A stretch of DNA of 64,000 nt from Sphingosinicella sp. LHD-64 (GCF_031157375.1 NZ_JAVIFV010000003.1:880001-944000), one strand, 5' to 3'; positions 26,090 to 35,390 are shown, numbered from the stretch's first letter. Translations and numbers: made by a program. The notes: generated by a model from the letters alone, not told the origin.

Positions 26090-28602
26090 GCGACGATGTT
26101 CACCAGGCGGTCGGGCACCACGATCACCTTCTTCGGGGTCGCGCCGGCGAGGATACGCTGCACATGATCGTTGGCAACCGCCATCGCCTCAAGCTGTTCC
26201 CGGGGGGCGCCCTTGGGCGCACGCCCGGTGTCCCTGAGCTTGCCGTTGACCTGGATGGCGATCGTCACCTCGTCCTCGATCAGCAGCGCCGGATCCGCCT
26301 CGGGCCAGGGGGCATCGGCGATCATGCCGTCGTGCCCGGCGGCCGTCCAGGCCTCCTCAGCGACGTGCGGCACCATCGGCGCGACCAGCCGCATCATGGT
26401 CTCGACCGCGGCGGTGCGCGATGCCGACGGCGGCGCCTTCTCGATCGCATTGGCGAGCTCGTAGACGTTGGCGACCGCCTTGTTGAAGGCGAGCCCCTCG
26501 ATATTGGCGCCGACCGCGGCGATCGTCTGGTGCAGCTTGCGGTCGAGCGCCCGATCCTCACCGGCGCCCTCGCCGGCCTGCGCCGTCGAGGCCAGCCGCC
26601 ACAGCCGCTGGATGAAGCGCCAGGCGCCCTCTATCCCGGCCTCGCTCCATTCGAGGTCGCGCTCCGGCGGCGAGTCCGAGAGCATGAACCAGCGCACCGC
26701 GTCGGCGCCATACTGGTCGACGATCGGCTCCGGATCGACCGTGTTGCGTTTCGATTTGGACATTTTCTCGACCCGGCCGGCCGTCGCCGGCTCGCCGGTC
26801 GAAGACTCGATCAATCCGGCGCCCTGCCGCTCGACCTCGTCGGGGCTGAGCCAGCGGCCGTCCGCCGCACGATAGGTCTCGTGCGTGACCATCCCCTGGG
26901 TGAACAGGCCCCGGAACGGTTCGGCGAAGTCGAGCCGGCCGATCCGCTGCAATGCGCGCGTCCAGAAGCGGGCGTAGAGAAGGTGCAAAATGGCATGCTC
27001 GACGCCGCCGATATACTGATCCACCGGCAACCAGCGCTCCGCCACCGCCTTGTCGAACGGCCGGTCCGCCGGCTGGCTGGCGAAGCGGATGAAATACCAG
27101 GAGGAATCGACGAAGGTGTCGAGCGTGTCGGTCTCGCGCACGGCCGCCCCGCCACAGGACGGGCAGGTGACGTGCTTCCAGGTCGGGTGGCGCTCCAGCG
27201 GGTTGCCGGGGATGTCGAACGTGACGTCCTCGGGCAGTACGACCGGCAGCTGGTCCTTCGGCACCGGCACCGCGCCGCAGGCCGGGCAATGGATGACCGG
27301 GATCGGCGTCCCCCAGTAGCGCTGGCGCGACACACCCCAGTCGCGCAGCCGCCAGGCGGTCGTGCCCTCGCCCCAGCCTTCCGCTTCGGCACGAGCGATG
27401 ACGGCCGCCTTCGCCCCGTCAACGCTCATCCCGTCGAGGAAGCGCGAATTGACGATCACGCCGTCGCCGTTCTCGGCCTCGCCCTCGACCGGCTTGCCGG
27501 CATCCTTCGCGGATGCCGCGACCACGCGGCGGATCGACAGGCCATATTTGGTCGCGAACTCGAAATCGCGCTGGTCGTGCGCGGGCACGCCGAAGATCGC
27601 GCCCGTGCCGTAATCCATCAGCACGAAGTTCGCGATGTAAACCGGCAATTCCCATTCGGGATCAAGGGGATGTACAACCCTGAGACCGGTGTCGAAGCCA
27701 AGTTTCTCGGCCGTCTCGAACTCCGCCGCGGTGGTGCCGCCGCGCTTGCACAGCGCTATGAACTCGGCGGCCTTGGCCTCACCGTTCCCGAGCGTCTGGG
27801 CGATCGGATGGTCCGGCGAGACCGCCACGAAGCTCGCCCCGAAGATCGTGTCGGGCCGCGTCGTGAAGACCTCGATGCGCTCCTCGCTTCCGGCCAGCGC
27901 GAAGCGGAACTGCAGGCCCCGGCTCTTGCCGATCCAGTTCTCCTGCATCAGCCGCACTTTGTCGGGCCACTGGTCGAGTCCCTTGAGGCCCTCGAGCAGA
28001 TCCTCGGCGAAATCGGTGATCTTCAGGAACCATTGGCTGAGCTTTCGCCGCTCGACCAGCGCACCGGAGCGCCAGCCGCGCCCGTCGATCACCTGCTCGT
28101 TGGCGAGCACGGTCATGTCGACCGGGTCCCAGTTGACCTCGCTCTCCTTGCGGTAGACCAGCCCCGCCTCGAACAGGTCGACGAACAGCGCCTGCTCCTG
28201 CCCGTAATAGGCCGGATCGCAGGTCGCGACCTCGCGGCTCCAGTCGAGCGCGAAGCCCAGCCGCTTCAGCTGCGCCTTCATCGTCGCGATGTTCGACCAG
28301 GTCCATTCGCCGGGATGGACGTTGCGCTCCATCGCCGCGTTCTCGGCCGGCATGCCGAAGGCGTCCCAGCCCATCGGGTGGAGCACCTCGAAACCGTTCA
28401 TCCGCTTGTAGCGGGCGAGCACGTCGCCCATCGTATAGTTGCGGACATGGCCCATGTGGATGCGCCCCGACGGATAGGGGAACATCTCGAGGATGTAGGT
28501 CTTGGGCCGCGGGCTGTCGTCCGCGGCGCGGAACGTCCCCGCCACCTCCCAGGCCTTCTGCCAGCGCTCGTCGGCCGTGAGCGGATTGAAGCGCGATGCC
28601 AT
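26086..28602 (-). CDS. leuS: Leucyl-tRNA synthetase
   Basis: An 838-residue class I aminoacyl-tRNA synthetase. The HIGH-type motif [13 protein letters not shown] lies near residue 46 and KMSKSKRN marks the second ATP site. The editing (CP1) domain with [11 protein letters not shown] is present, as is a zinc-like cluster CPACG/CPSCG. Length is normal. First gene of the leuS-lptE-holA operon, 22 bp after the DUF3576 gene. Confidence 0.96.
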   Translation of the reverse strand: MASRFNPLTADERWQKAWEVAGTFRAADDSPRPKTYILEMFPYPSGRIHMGHVRNYTMGDVLARYKRMNGFEVLHPMGWDAFGMPAENAAMERNVHPGEWTWSNIATMKAQLKRLGFALDWSREVATCDPAYYGQEQALFVDLFEAGLVYRKESEVNWDPVDMTVLANEQVIDGRGWRSGALVERRKLSQWFLKITDFAEDLLEGLKGLDQWPDKVRLMQENWIGKSRGLQFRFALAGSEERIEVFTTRPDTIFGASFVAVSPDHPIAQTLGNGEAKAAEFIALCKRGGTTAAEFETAEKLGFDTGLRVVHPLDPEWELPVYIANFVLMDYGTGAIFGVPAHDQRDFEFATKYGLSIRRVVAASAKDAGKPVEGEAENGDGVIVNSRFLDGMSVDGAKAAVIARAEAEGWGEGTTAWRLRDWGVSRQRYWGTPIPVIHCPACGAVPVPKDQLPVVLPEDVTFDIPGNPLERHPTWKHVTCPSCGGAAVRETDTLDTFVDSSWYFIRFASQPADRPFDKAVAERWLPVDQYIGGVEHAILHLLYARFWTRALQRIGRLDFAEPFRGLFTQGMVTHETYRAADGRWLSPDEVERQGAGLIESSTGEPATAGRVEKMSKSKRNTVDPEPIVDQYGADAVRWFMLSDSPPERDLEWSEAGIEGAWRFIQRLWRLASTAQAGEGAGEDRALDRKLHQTIAAVGANIEGLAFNKAVANVYELANAIEKAPPSASRTAAVETMMRLVAPMVPHVAEEAWTAAGHDGMIADAPWPEADPALLIEDEVTIAIQVNGKLRDTGRAPKGAPREQLEAMAVANDHVQRILAGATPKKVIVVPDRLVNIVA

Positions 28603-28624
28603 CGCGGCGATTGTCCTTCCGGGC

Positions 28625-29110
28625 CTAGCCGATGGAGGCGGCGCGCCTCAGGTCGCGGGCACGGGTGAGGATGATCTCCTCAAGCCGCTGGACGGTCGCC
28701 GCGGTCACCGGCGCCTCGATCCACTGGCCGTTCTGCATCACCTGGCGCGCGGCGTTGACGCGCAGGGCGTCGGCGCGCAGGTCGCGGTCGAGGATCGCGA
28801 CGCTGACCTTCACCCGCTCGTTCGGATTCTGCGGGTTGGCATACCAGTCGGTCGCGAGCACGCCGCCATTGGAATCGCTCTGGGCGAGCGGCGCAAAGGC
28901 GAGCGTTTCGACCGCGGCGCGCCACAAATAGGCATTGACGCCGATCGTCGTCACCTGGCTCGCGGCGATGTCCGCCTGCTTCCCCCGGTCCTCCCGCGGC
29001 GCGAGGCCGAGCGCACGGTCGACGTCCCGGCTGAACGAATTGAAGGACTGGCAGCCAGCCAGCATGACGGCACAGGCGGCGACCAGGCCGAAGGTGGAAA
29101 GGCGAGCCAT
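28625..29110 (-). CDS. DUF3576 family lipoprotein
   Basis: A 161-residue exported lipoprotein (lipobox LAGC). The conserved part, [20 protein letters not shown] followed by [11 protein letters not shown], matches DUF3576, a family of unknown function found beside leuS in alphaproteobacteria. ATG 29110 with AAGGA upstream is preferred; the reading frame stays open further but the extension has no signal sequence. A 230-bp divergent region to the next gene contains the palindrome CCGGAATGATTCCGG near 29260 and must hold promoters both ways. Confidence 0.83.
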   Translation of the reverse strand: MARLSTFGLVAACAVMLAGCQSFNSFSRDVDRALGLAPREDRGKQADIAASQVTTIGVNAYLWRAAVETLAFAPLAQSDSNGGVLATDWYANPQNPNERVKVSVAILDRDLRADALRVNAARQVMQNGQWIEAPVTAATVQRLEEIILTRARDLRRAASIG

Positions 29111-29340
29111 CGTGAATCCTTGGAAAATACGCTCTTCGAGAGGGCCGTTATAGATAACGGCGCGCGCCCGGCAAGCGCCGCGTGCGCGGGTTCCGGCGCG
29201 ATTCGCCGCCATTAACCTCATTTCCAGATCAATTGGTTGTGGGAAAGTTGCAACAGCCGGAATGATTCCGGTATGAATCCCGGTCGGCCGGACCCTTTCC
29301 ATAGGAATGGGGGGCGAGTCGTATTACGTTTCGGCCGAAC

Positions 29341-30087
29341 GTGGAGTCGCATGTCGTGAGGAAGCTTCGGGCCATCGGGTCGGCAGGAGGCGCATCGCTT
29401 GTCGCGATGGCGTTGCTGCTCGCCCCTGCTCTGGCCGCTTCCACCGCCGTCCGCAACACCGCCCGCCCGCCCGCCATAGCCCAGGCCCGTCCGGTCGGCG
29501 CCTTCACCCCGGCCGTGTCCGATCCGCGCCTCGCCGCCCTGCTGGCCCGCTCCGGCGGCGCGGTCGATGCCGATTTCCGCTTCACGCCGGCAGGCAACAA
29601 TGCCGACCGCAACCGCGCCGTCCGGGTCGCGATCCGCGCCCGGGCGACGACCCCGGCGCAGGCGCAGCGCGACGTTCTGTCGATCACGTCGGCCTCGCCG
29701 GTGACCGCGATCACGCCGGTCTCCTACAATCTCGGCGCATCGCTCGGCTGGCGGCGCTTCGCCGTTTCCGGCGACATCGCCCAGATCGACGGCGGCGTCG
29801 TTCCGGGCCGGCGCGAGGCGGCGCAGGTTGGCATGAGCTACCGCGCCAATCGGCGGCTGACCGGCCGCGTGGCGGTTGCCGCCGAACGCGCCGAGGGCGC
29901 CCAGCGGATCGTGTCGGAAGACGAAGCCTATTCGCTCGACGTCGGCGGCGCCTTCTCGATCACCCGCAACATCGATCTCACCGCCGGCGCGCGCTATCGC
30001 ATCGCCCGTGACCGGGTCGACACGATCGCCCGCGACGAGCGCCAGGACAGCCAGGCCGTCTATATCGGCACGGCCTTCCGCTTCTAG
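29341..30087 (+). CDS. Exported protein with predicted outer-membrane beta-strand pattern, function unknown
   Basis: A 248-residue protein with a signal peptide (cleavage near LAPALA-A). From about residue 120, alternating hydrophobic strands (SLGWRRFAVSGDIAQI, AQVGMSYRANRRLTGRVAVAAE, DLTAGARYRIARD) end in a C-terminal Phe (GTAFRF), the usual outer-membrane barrel signature. The number of strands is low, so it may be a small porin-like or periplasmic protein. Start is GTG 29341 or GTG 29356; neither has a strong ribosome site. Convergent with the next gene (4-bp overlap). Confidence 0.6.
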   Translation: MESHVVRKLRAIGSAGGASLVAMALLLAPALAASTAVRNTARPPAIAQARPVGAFTPAVSDPRLAALLARSGGAVDADFRFTPAGNNADRNRAVRVAIRARATTPAQAQRDVLSITSASPVTAITPVSYNLGASLGWRRFAVSGDIAQIDGGVVPGRREAAQVGMSYRANRRLTGRVAVAAERAEGAQRIVSEDEAYSLDVGGAFSITRNIDLTAGARYRIARDRVDTIARDERQDSQAVYIGTAFRF

Positions 30088-30611
30088 TCGCCGCTCCAGG
30101 CGTCGATTCCCGCCCAGCCATAAGCGCCGTCGAGCGCGGCGAAGCGTGCTTCGTTCATCCCGCCGAGCGCGATCACCGGCAATTGCGTCTGCCCTGCCAG
30201 TTCGGCGAACCGGTTCGGGCCGAGCGTCGCAGCTTCCGGATGGCTGCGCGTCGGAAAGACGGGAGAGAGGAAAACCAGATCCGCGCCGGCTGTCTCGGCC
30301 GCGCGAATCTCCGCAAGATCATGGGCCGGAGCGCTTCGAATACCCGCGCCGGAGTTCCGGCCGTGGCTGCCGTCCGCACCCCACATTTCCGCCTGCTCGG
30401 AGGGGCCGGCGATCAAAAGCAGCAGCTCGCGATCACGCGTCTTCTGCCGGACTTTTTCGAACAGCGATCGTCGGTGCGCCGCGTCGAGGCTGTAGTGGCG
30501 AAAAACGATGCCGGCGCCCTGCGGCAGCCGTTCGATCGCCTGCCAGAGCCGGTCGCCCAGCCGCTCATCGGTCATGAACCAGCGGCGCGGCAGGGTCTGG
30601 CGGGCGCTCAT
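30084..30611 (-). CDS. Thiamine phosphate synthase-like protein (ThiE/TenI family)
   Basis: A 175-residue TIM-barrel protein with the family features AHDLAEIRAAETAGADLVFLSPVFPTRSHPE and LPVIALGGM, as in thiamine monophosphate synthases, which join the pyrimidine and thiazole halves. It is shorter than classic ThiE (about 210), and no other thi gene is near, so a TenI-like or altered role is possible. Its ATG is 22 bp from the divergent yggS ATG, so the two promoters must overlap coding sequence or use very short leaders. Confidence 0.75.
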   Translation of the reverse strand: MSARQTLPRRWFMTDERLGDRLWQAIERLPQGAGIVFRHYSLDAAHRRSLFEKVRQKTRDRELLLLIAGPSEQAEMWGADGSHGRNSGAGIRSAPAHDLAEIRAAETAGADLVFLSPVFPTRSHPEAATLGPNRFAELAGQTQLPVIALGGMNEARFAALDGAYGWAGIDAWSGD

Positions 30612-30633
30612 GCCCCTATCTATAGCAGCCGCC

Positions 30634-31305
30634 ATGCAAGAGGCATCCGCCAAAGACCGCCTGGCTGACGTGCGTGCCGATATCGCCAGGGCCGCCGCGC
30701 TCGCCGGCCGCAAGGCCGACGAGGTGACGCTGATCGCGGTCTCCAAGACCCATCCGGCCGAGGCCGCCGTCCCGCTCATCGCTGCCGGCCATCGCGACTT
30801 CGGCGAGAATCGCGTCCAGGAGGCCGGGGCGAAATGGCCGCCGCTCCGGGCGGCCCATCCGGACCTTCGGCTCCACCTGATCGGACAGCTTCAATCCAAC
30901 AAGGCGGAGGAAGCCGTCGCGCTCTTCGATGCGATCCATTCGGTCGACCGCCCGTCGCTCGTTGCCGTGCTGGCGAAGGCGATGGGCAAGACGGGGCGGC
31001 GGCCGGACTGCTTCGTCCAGGTCAATATCGGCGACGAGCCACAAAAGGGCGGTTGCGCGGTGGCGGAGCTGCCGGCGCTGCTCGCCAAATGTGTCGCGGC
31101 CGAACTGCCGGTCGTCGGCCTGATGTGCATTCCGCCCGACGGGCAGGAGGCGGCGCCCTATTTCGCGCTGCTCGCCAAGCTCGCCCGGCGTCATGACGTC
31201 ACCGGCCTCAGCATGGGCATGTCCGGCGACTATGAAAGCGCGGTGATGATCGGCGCTACCCATGTGCGCGTCGGCACGGCATTGTTCGGAGAACGCACAA
31301 GCTGA
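30634..31305 (+). CDS. YggS-family PLP homeostasis protein
   Basis: A 223-residue PLP-binding protein (PLPBP/YggS/Alr_N fold) with the PLP lysine in LIAVSKTHP, then FGENRVQEA, LHLIGQLQSNK and the phosphate-binding MGMSGDYESAV. It binds PLP without a known enzymatic activity and buffers vitamin B6 pools. ATG 30634 begins directly at the conserved domain. Followed by a small membrane protein gene. Confidence 0.92.
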   Translation: MQEASAKDRLADVRADIARAAALAGRKADEVTLIAVSKTHPAEAAVPLIAAGHRDFGENRVQEAGAKWPPLRAAHPDLRLHLIGQLQSNKAEEAVALFDAIHSVDRPSLVAVLAKAMGKTGRRPDCFVQVNIGDEPQKGGCAVAELPALLAKCVAAELPVVGLMCIPPDGQEAAPYFALLAKLARRHDVTGLSMGMSGDYESAVMIGATHVRVGTALFGERTS

Positions 31306-31318
31306 AACGAAGAGGGGG

Positions 31319-31762
31319 ATGATCATGGGAGATATGCGTGAACCTGGCGCGGCGGTGCCGAAGCGCCGCTGGCGCGTCTGGCATTTTGTCACCCTGGGCG
31401 CGATCGTGCTGGCGGCATTCGTCGCGATCCTGCTCACGACCGTCCTGTCCCTCACCCGTCCGGTGGTGGATGACGCCGAAACCTTCATGTTGGCGCTGCG
31501 GGACGGCAATTACGAGACGGCCTACGCCCGGATGACCCCGGCGCTCCAGGCGGAACTCGGCTCTGCCCGGCAGATGGAACAGCGATTCGCGCGGCTCCGG
31601 CCCACCGCGTGGAGCTGGAACAGCCGCCGGATCGTCAACGGCATCGGTGAGGTTCAGGGCACGGCGACCTTCGCAGCCGGCGGCAGCGGCCGCGCCGGGA
31701 TGCAGTTCGAGAAGATCGGCGACGAGTGGCGCGTGACCTGGTTTCGCCTCGATCCGCCGTGA
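31319..31762 (+). CDS. Membrane-anchored protein with NTF2-like domain, function unknown
   Basis: A 147-residue protein: short cytosolic head, one hydrophobic segment (FVTLGAIVLAAFVAILLTTVLSL, about residues 24-46), then a periplasmic domain whose opening (AETFMLALRDGNYETAYARMTPALQAEL) resembles the NTF2-like DUF4878/DUF4864 type. No catalytic residues are apparent. Start ATG 31319, with an in-frame ATG at 31325. The stop overlaps the following HAD gene (TGATG). Confidence 0.65.
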   Translation: MIMGDMREPGAAVPKRRWRVWHFVTLGAIVLAAFVAILLTTVLSLTRPVVDDAETFMLALRDGNYETAYARMTPALQAELGSARQMEQRFARLRPTAWSWNSRRIVNGIGEVQGTATFAAGGSGRAGMQFEKIGDEWRVTWFRLDPP

Positions 31763-32424
31763 TGCGCCATGACGCGATCCTGTTCGATTTCGACGGGGTG
31801 CTGCTCGAAAGCGAATATGTCGGCAACAAGCAGATCGCCGACTATTTGACCGCGCGCGGGCATCCCACTTCCGTTGCGGATTCCATGAACAATTTCATGG
31901 GCCTGTCGGGGCGCGACTTCCTGGGCGCGATCGAGCGATGGATCGGGCGGCCGCTGCCGGAGGATTTCCATGTCGCCCGTGCAGCCGAAGATGAGCGGGT
32001 GCTCGCCGAAGGGATCGAGGCGGTCGCGGGCGCCGTCGCCTTCATCGAGAGCCTGCCGCCGGCCCTGCCCAAGGCGATCGCCTCCTCGAGCTCGACCGAA
32101 TGGATTGCCCGCCACCTCGATCATCTCGGCCTGCGCCAGGTGTTCGGCCATCATATCTACAGCGGTCACGAGCATGTCGCGCGCGGCAAGCCGGCGCCCG
32201 ACATCTATCTTCATGCCGCCGCGGCGCTCGGCGTGCCGATCGAGCGGTGCCTGATCCTCGAGGATTCGCCGGTCGGCGTCACCGGCGCGCTCGAGTCGGG
32301 CGCCGACGTGATCGGCCTGTGCGCCGGCCGCCATTGCACGGACGGCCATGCCGAGCGCCTGCGCGCGCTGGGCGTCGCCCGGATCGCGCGCAGCTTCGAC
32401 GAGGTGGCCGCGCTGATCGCCTAG
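31762..32424 (+). CDS. HAD-superfamily phosphatase (beta-phosphoglucomutase-like)
   Basis: A 220-residue HAD hydrolase: motif I FDFDGVLLES (catalytic Asp pair near residues 8-10), motif II SSSS (near 95), motif III Lys in GKPAPDIYL, and motif IV EDSPVGV. The alpha-helical cap type and sequence resemble beta-phosphoglucomutase or sugar-phosphate phosphatases. Substrate unknown. The stop lies inside an 18-bp palindrome next to the insertion sequence. Confidence 0.87.
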   Translation: MRHDAILFDFDGVLLESEYVGNKQIADYLTARGHPTSVADSMNNFMGLSGRDFLGAIERWIGRPLPEDFHVARAAEDERVLAEGIEAVAGAVAFIESLPPALPKAIASSSSTEWIARHLDHLGLRQVFGHHIYSGHEHVARGKPAPDIYLHAAAALGVPIERCLILEDSPVGVTGALESGADVIGLCAGRHCTDGHAERLRALGVARIARSFDEVAALIA

Positions 32425-32438
32425 GGTCCAGACCCTAG
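32421..32438. terminator. Palindrome carrying the HAD stop codon, likely bidirectional terminator
   Basis: CTAGGGTCCAGACCCTAG is a perfect 8-bp inverted repeat with a 2-bp centre. Its left TAG is the stop of the HAD gene; its right CTAG is the target duplicated by the insertion sequence. Before insertion the right arm would also have held the stop of the convergent ribA gene. Confidence 0.5.
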
Positions 32439-32451
32439 CTTCTGTTGACAT

Positions 32452-32817
32452 TCAGCGGAGCCATTTGAGAGCGGCGACGAGGAGGAGGAAGCTGCGATAG
32501 TTTCTGGCGAGCTTGTCGTATCGTGTAGCGATGCGGCGGAAGTGTTTGATCTTGCTGAAGAAGCGCTCGATGAGATTGCGCTCTTTGTAGAGCGCGGCAT
32601 CGAAGGGTCGCCGGGTGGCAGTGGTTGTCCGGCGCGGGATGATGGGGATGGCGCCTGATGCATTGGCGGCATCGATGGCGCGCTGGGCGTCATAGCCCCC
32701 TTCGACGAAGCTCAGGACATGCTTGTCGGCGAGGACGAAGGCGGTGCGGATGCCGTCGAGCAGCGGCTCGATCTGGGTGATGTCGTTGCGCTCGCCGCCG
32801 GTCAGCAGGATCCGCAC
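32452..32817 (-). CDS. IS5-family transposase, second frame (OrfB)
   Basis: Encodes the C-terminal catalytic half: RILLTGGERNDITQIEPLL, VLADKHVLSFVEGGYDAQ, PRR, and the Y-(2)-R-(3)-E-(6)-K-type signature YKERNLIERFFSKIKHFRRIATRYDK. The frame is open upstream to about 32905, where it can be entered by a -1 frameshift from OrfA. The ATG at 32817 marks only the first Met and is probably not a real start. Confidence 0.87.
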   Translation of the reverse strand: MRILLTGGERNDITQIEPLLDGIRTAFVLADKHVLSFVEGGYDAQRAIDAANASGAIPIIPRRTTTATRRPFDAALYKERNLIERFFSKIKHFRRIATRYDKLARNYRSFLLLVAALKWLR

Positions 32818-33248
32818 CGGCAGCCCGAGCGCATCGGTGACGACATGGACCTTGGTGCTCGGCCCACCCTTGGAGCGGCCGAGCGCGTCAGCTTGAGCCC
32901 CCTTTTAGGCGCTCCGGCGCTGTGCTGGTGGGCACGGATGATGGTGGAGTCGACCAGCACATAGTCCCAGTCCGGCGTGTCGGCCAAGGCATTGAAAAGA
33001 CGCTCCCACACCCCTTCCCGGCACCAGCGGTTGAACCGCTGATACACACTGTTCCACTTGCCATACTCTGCCGGCAGAACCCGCCAATGCGCACCCGACC
33101 GCGCCAGCCACAGGATCGCCTCCACGAACAGCCGGTTGTCCCGCCCCGTCCGCCCAGGATCGCTCGCCTTGCCCGGCAGATGCGGCTCCATCCGCTCCCA
33201 AACCCCGTCACTCAGCTCTGCTCGATCCATCCATGCTGACCTCCACAC
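32802..33248 (-). CDS. IS5-family transposase, first frame (OrfA)
   Basis: A 148-residue frame holding the N-terminal DUF4096-type domain (ELSDGVWERMEPHLPG, LWLARSGAHWRVLP, WNSVYQRFNRWCREGVWE) and the first catalytic Asp in VLVDSTIIRAHQH. After CCTAAAAGGGGG at about 32902-32913 the frame runs into unrelated residues and stops. A -1 slip there yields KKGAQADALGRSKGG and joins the second frame. The likely start is ATG 33230 or 33248. Confidence 0.87.
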   Translation of the reverse strand: MWRSAWMDRAELSDGVWERMEPHLPGKASDPGRTGRDNRLFVEAILWLARSGAHWRVLPAEYGKWNSVYQRFNRWCREGVWERLFNALADTPDWDYVLVDSTIIRAHQHSAGAPKRGLKLTRSAAPRVGRAPRSMSSPMRSGCRCGSC

Positions 33249-33306
33249 CAGCCAGCAGCTTGAAGCACAACAAAACCTAGTTGTGAATCCTGAATGTCAA
33301 CAGAAC

Positions 33307-34353
33307 CTAGAGCTGGTGGCCGCTGCGGTCGCGCTTGGTGGCGAGATAGGTGCGGTTGTGTGCGCCGGGCTCGATCTTGAGCGGCACCCGCTCCGCGACC
33401 TTGATCCCTTCCGCTTCCAGCGCCGAAACCTTGGCGGGATTGTTGGTCAGCAGCCGCACCTCGCGCTGCCCCAGCGCCTCCAGCATCCGCGCCGCCGCAC
33501 CGAAATCGCGCTCGTCGTCCTGGAAGCCGAGGCGCAGATTCGCGTCGACCGTGTCGAAGCCCTGATCCTGCAGCTGATAGGCGCGCAGCTTGTTGACCAG
33601 GCCGATGCCGCGCCCTTCCTGCCTGAGGTAGAGGAGGATGCCCCAGCCGGCCGTGCCGATCGCACCGATCGCGCCGGCGAGCTGGTCGCCGCAATCGCAT
33701 TTGAGGCTGCCCAGCACGTCGCCGGTCAGGCACTCGCTGTGCAGGCGCACCAGCGGCGGCCGCCCGTCCGGGCTGCCGATCAGCAGCGCGACATGCTCGG
33801 CGGTATCTCCATCGGCGCGAAAGGCGACGATCTCCGCGCCTTCGGCGAATTTCGTCGGCAACCGTGCCCGCGAGACGATGCGCAGCTCCGCGCCATGGCC
33901 GAACGCCATGACATCCGTCGCCGTCACCCGCGTTTCGGCCGGTCCGTCACGCCGCGTGAACAATGCCGGCAGCAGTCCTGCGAGCCGGGCCAGCCGCAGC
34001 GCGGCGACCGCGGTCGGCGGCGAGCAGAGCGGGGCCGTCTCGAAGGGGCCCTTGAACGGATTGGCGAGATCGAGCGCCGGATCGGCAATAGCAGTCGCCA
34101 TCGCGAAGTCGATCCACGGCGCCCGCCGGATCAGCACCGGCTCGGTCGGCACCGCCTCGATCTGGTTGGCGAGCTTCAGGGTAGCGCCGCGATTGCCGGA
34201 GATCAGCAGGCTCGCCGGCGCGCCCTCTCCATCGAACGCCGCGAGACCGGTCTCATCTCCGGTCTCGATTGCGAGGAACGAGACCTCGTCCACCGCGATC
34301 GGCCAACCACGCCGCAGTGCGTCGATCGCGCGGGCGACGTCCCGCGCGCCCAT
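33307..34353 (-). CDS. ribA: GTP cyclohydrolase II (with degenerate RibB-like N-terminus)
   Basis: A 348-residue enzyme opening GTP to the pyrimidine precursor of riboflavin. The C-terminal half has the zinc ligands C208-x10-C219-x-C221 (CLTGDVLGSLKCDC) and LRQEGRGIGLVNKLRAY. The N-terminal about 140 residues align loosely with a DHBP-synthase domain but lack its acidic motifs, a form common in alphaproteobacteria. The TAG stop lies in the duplicated CTAG at the edge of the insertion sequence, so the protein end is unchanged. The ATG overlaps the xthA stop (TGATG). Confidence 0.9.
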   Translation of the reverse strand: MGARDVARAIDALRRGWPIAVDEVSFLAIETGDETGLAAFDGEGAPASLLISGNRGATLKLANQIEAVPTEPVLIRRAPWIDFAMATAIADPALDLANPFKGPFETAPLCSPPTAVAALRLARLAGLLPALFTRRDGPAETRVTATDVMAFGHGAELRIVSRARLPTKFAEGAEIVAFRADGDTAEHVALLIGSPDGRPPLVRLHSECLTGDVLGSLKCDCGDQLAGAIGAIGTAGWGILLYLRQEGRGIGLVNKLRAYQLQDQGFDTVDANLRLGFQDDERDFGAAARMLEALGQREVRLLTNNPAKVSALEAEGIKVAERVPLKIEPGAHNRTYLATKRDRSGHQL

Positions 34354-35147
34354 CAGAACGTGAATTCCGTCATCAACGGCACATGGTCCGACGGTCGCGT
34401 CCAGGCGCGGCACGGCTCGTAGACCTTGTGGGAGACGGCCTGCGCGGCCACGTCCCTCGTCGCCCACATATGGTCGAGCCGGCGGCCGCGATCGTTCTTC
34501 GTCCAGTCGGGCGAGCGATAGCTCCACCAGGTGTGGAGGCGCTGCGGCGCCGGGAAGAAGTGCCGGCCGAGATCGGTCCATTCGTTGCTCTGCTGAAGCT
34601 TCGTCAGCGCCTCGACCTCGACCGGCGTGTGGCTGACGACATTCAGCAGCTGCTTGTGGCTCCAGACGTCGCATTCGAGCGGCGCGACGTTGAGGTCGCC
34701 GACCAGGATCGTCGGCAGGTCGCAAGTCTCAGACCAGCGCGTCATCCGCTCGATGAAATCGAGCTTTTGGCCGAATTTGGGATTGAGCGTACGGTCCGGA
34801 ATGTCGCCGCCGGCCGGTACGTAGACATTCTCGAGCCGCACGCCGTTGTCGAGCCGCACGCCGATATGGCGCGCCTCGCCATTGGCCTGCCAGTCGAGCC
34901 GGTCGTCCTCGCGCATCGGCACCCTGGAGGCGATCGCGACGCCGTGATGCATGGGCTGGCCGCAGATCATCAGGTGATTGTAGCCCAATCGCCGGAACAG
35001 CCCTTCCGGGAATTCCGCATCGCGGACCTTGGTTTCCTGCAGGCAGAGGATGTCCGGCGATTCCTCGATGAGGAATTTCTCGACGATCTCGGTCCGGGCG
35101 CGGATCGAGTTGATGTTCCAGGTGGCGATCTTGAGCGTGGATGACAT
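34353..35147 (-). CDS. xthA: Exodeoxyribonuclease III
   Basis: A 264-residue endonuclease/exonuclease/phosphatase-fold AP endonuclease: KIATWNINSIRAR, CLQETKV (metal-binding Glu), GDLNVAPLECDVW, and the C-terminal RRLDHMWATRD and SDHVPLM. It incises at abasic sites in base excision repair. Cotranscribed with ribA by a one-base overlap. Preceded by a 243-bp gap that holds the hairpin described at 35215-35248 and no gene. Confidence 0.92.
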   Translation of the reverse strand: MSSTLKIATWNINSIRARTEIVEKFLIEESPDILCLQETKVRDAEFPEGLFRRLGYNHLMICGQPMHHGVAIASRVPMREDDRLDWQANGEARHIGVRLDNGVRLENVYVPAGGDIPDRTLNPKFGQKLDFIERMTRWSETCDLPTILVGDLNVAPLECDVWSHKQLLNVVSHTPVEVEALTKLQQSNEWTDLGRHFFPAPQRLHTWWSYRSPDWTKNDRGRRLDHMWATRDVAAQAVSHKVYEPCRAWTRPSDHVPLMTEFTF

Positions 35148-35214
35148 GGCGGCGGGCTTAGCGGCGACTGGCCGGGCTGTCGATGCGGGGCGGATCGACG
35201 GTTGGTGACGCGAA

Positions 35215-35248
35215 AGGCCCCCGCTCCGGGGGCGTGGAGCGAGGGCCT
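35215..35248 (-). terminator. Hairpin between lolA and xthA
   Basis: AGGCCC-C-CGCTCC pairs with GGAGCG-A-GGGCCT around an 8-nt loop, 12 base pairs with one mismatch. On the minus strand it is followed by TTTCG, a short T run. It resembles the terminator at 8169-8204 in shape and composition and probably ends the lolA transcript. Confidence 0.6.
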
Positions 35249-35390
35249 ACCAAGCGTTGATACGCGAGGTCAATTGCGGCGCCGGCTCGGGCAACAGGGG
35301 GAAAACCCGAATGACCGGACCCCGCAACTGCAAGCTTCGTTCTAGCGGAGCGGACCTGTCGCCCCGATGAACGGTTCCGGCCCTTGGGCG

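Larger units (their letters stand above)
32439..33306 (-). mobile_element. IS5-family insertion sequence (IS427-group-like), 868 bp
   Basis: Terminal inverted repeats of 17 bp match at 16 positions: CTTCTGTTGACATTCAG at 32439-32455 and the complement of GTTCTGTTGACATTCAG at 33290-33306. Both ends are flanked by CTAG (32435-32438 and 33307-33310), the apparent target duplication. Inside are two overlapping transposase frames on the minus strand, as in IS427-type elements that use a -1 frameshift. Ends, frames and duplication look intact, suggesting a recent, possibly active insertion. Confidence 0.92.
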
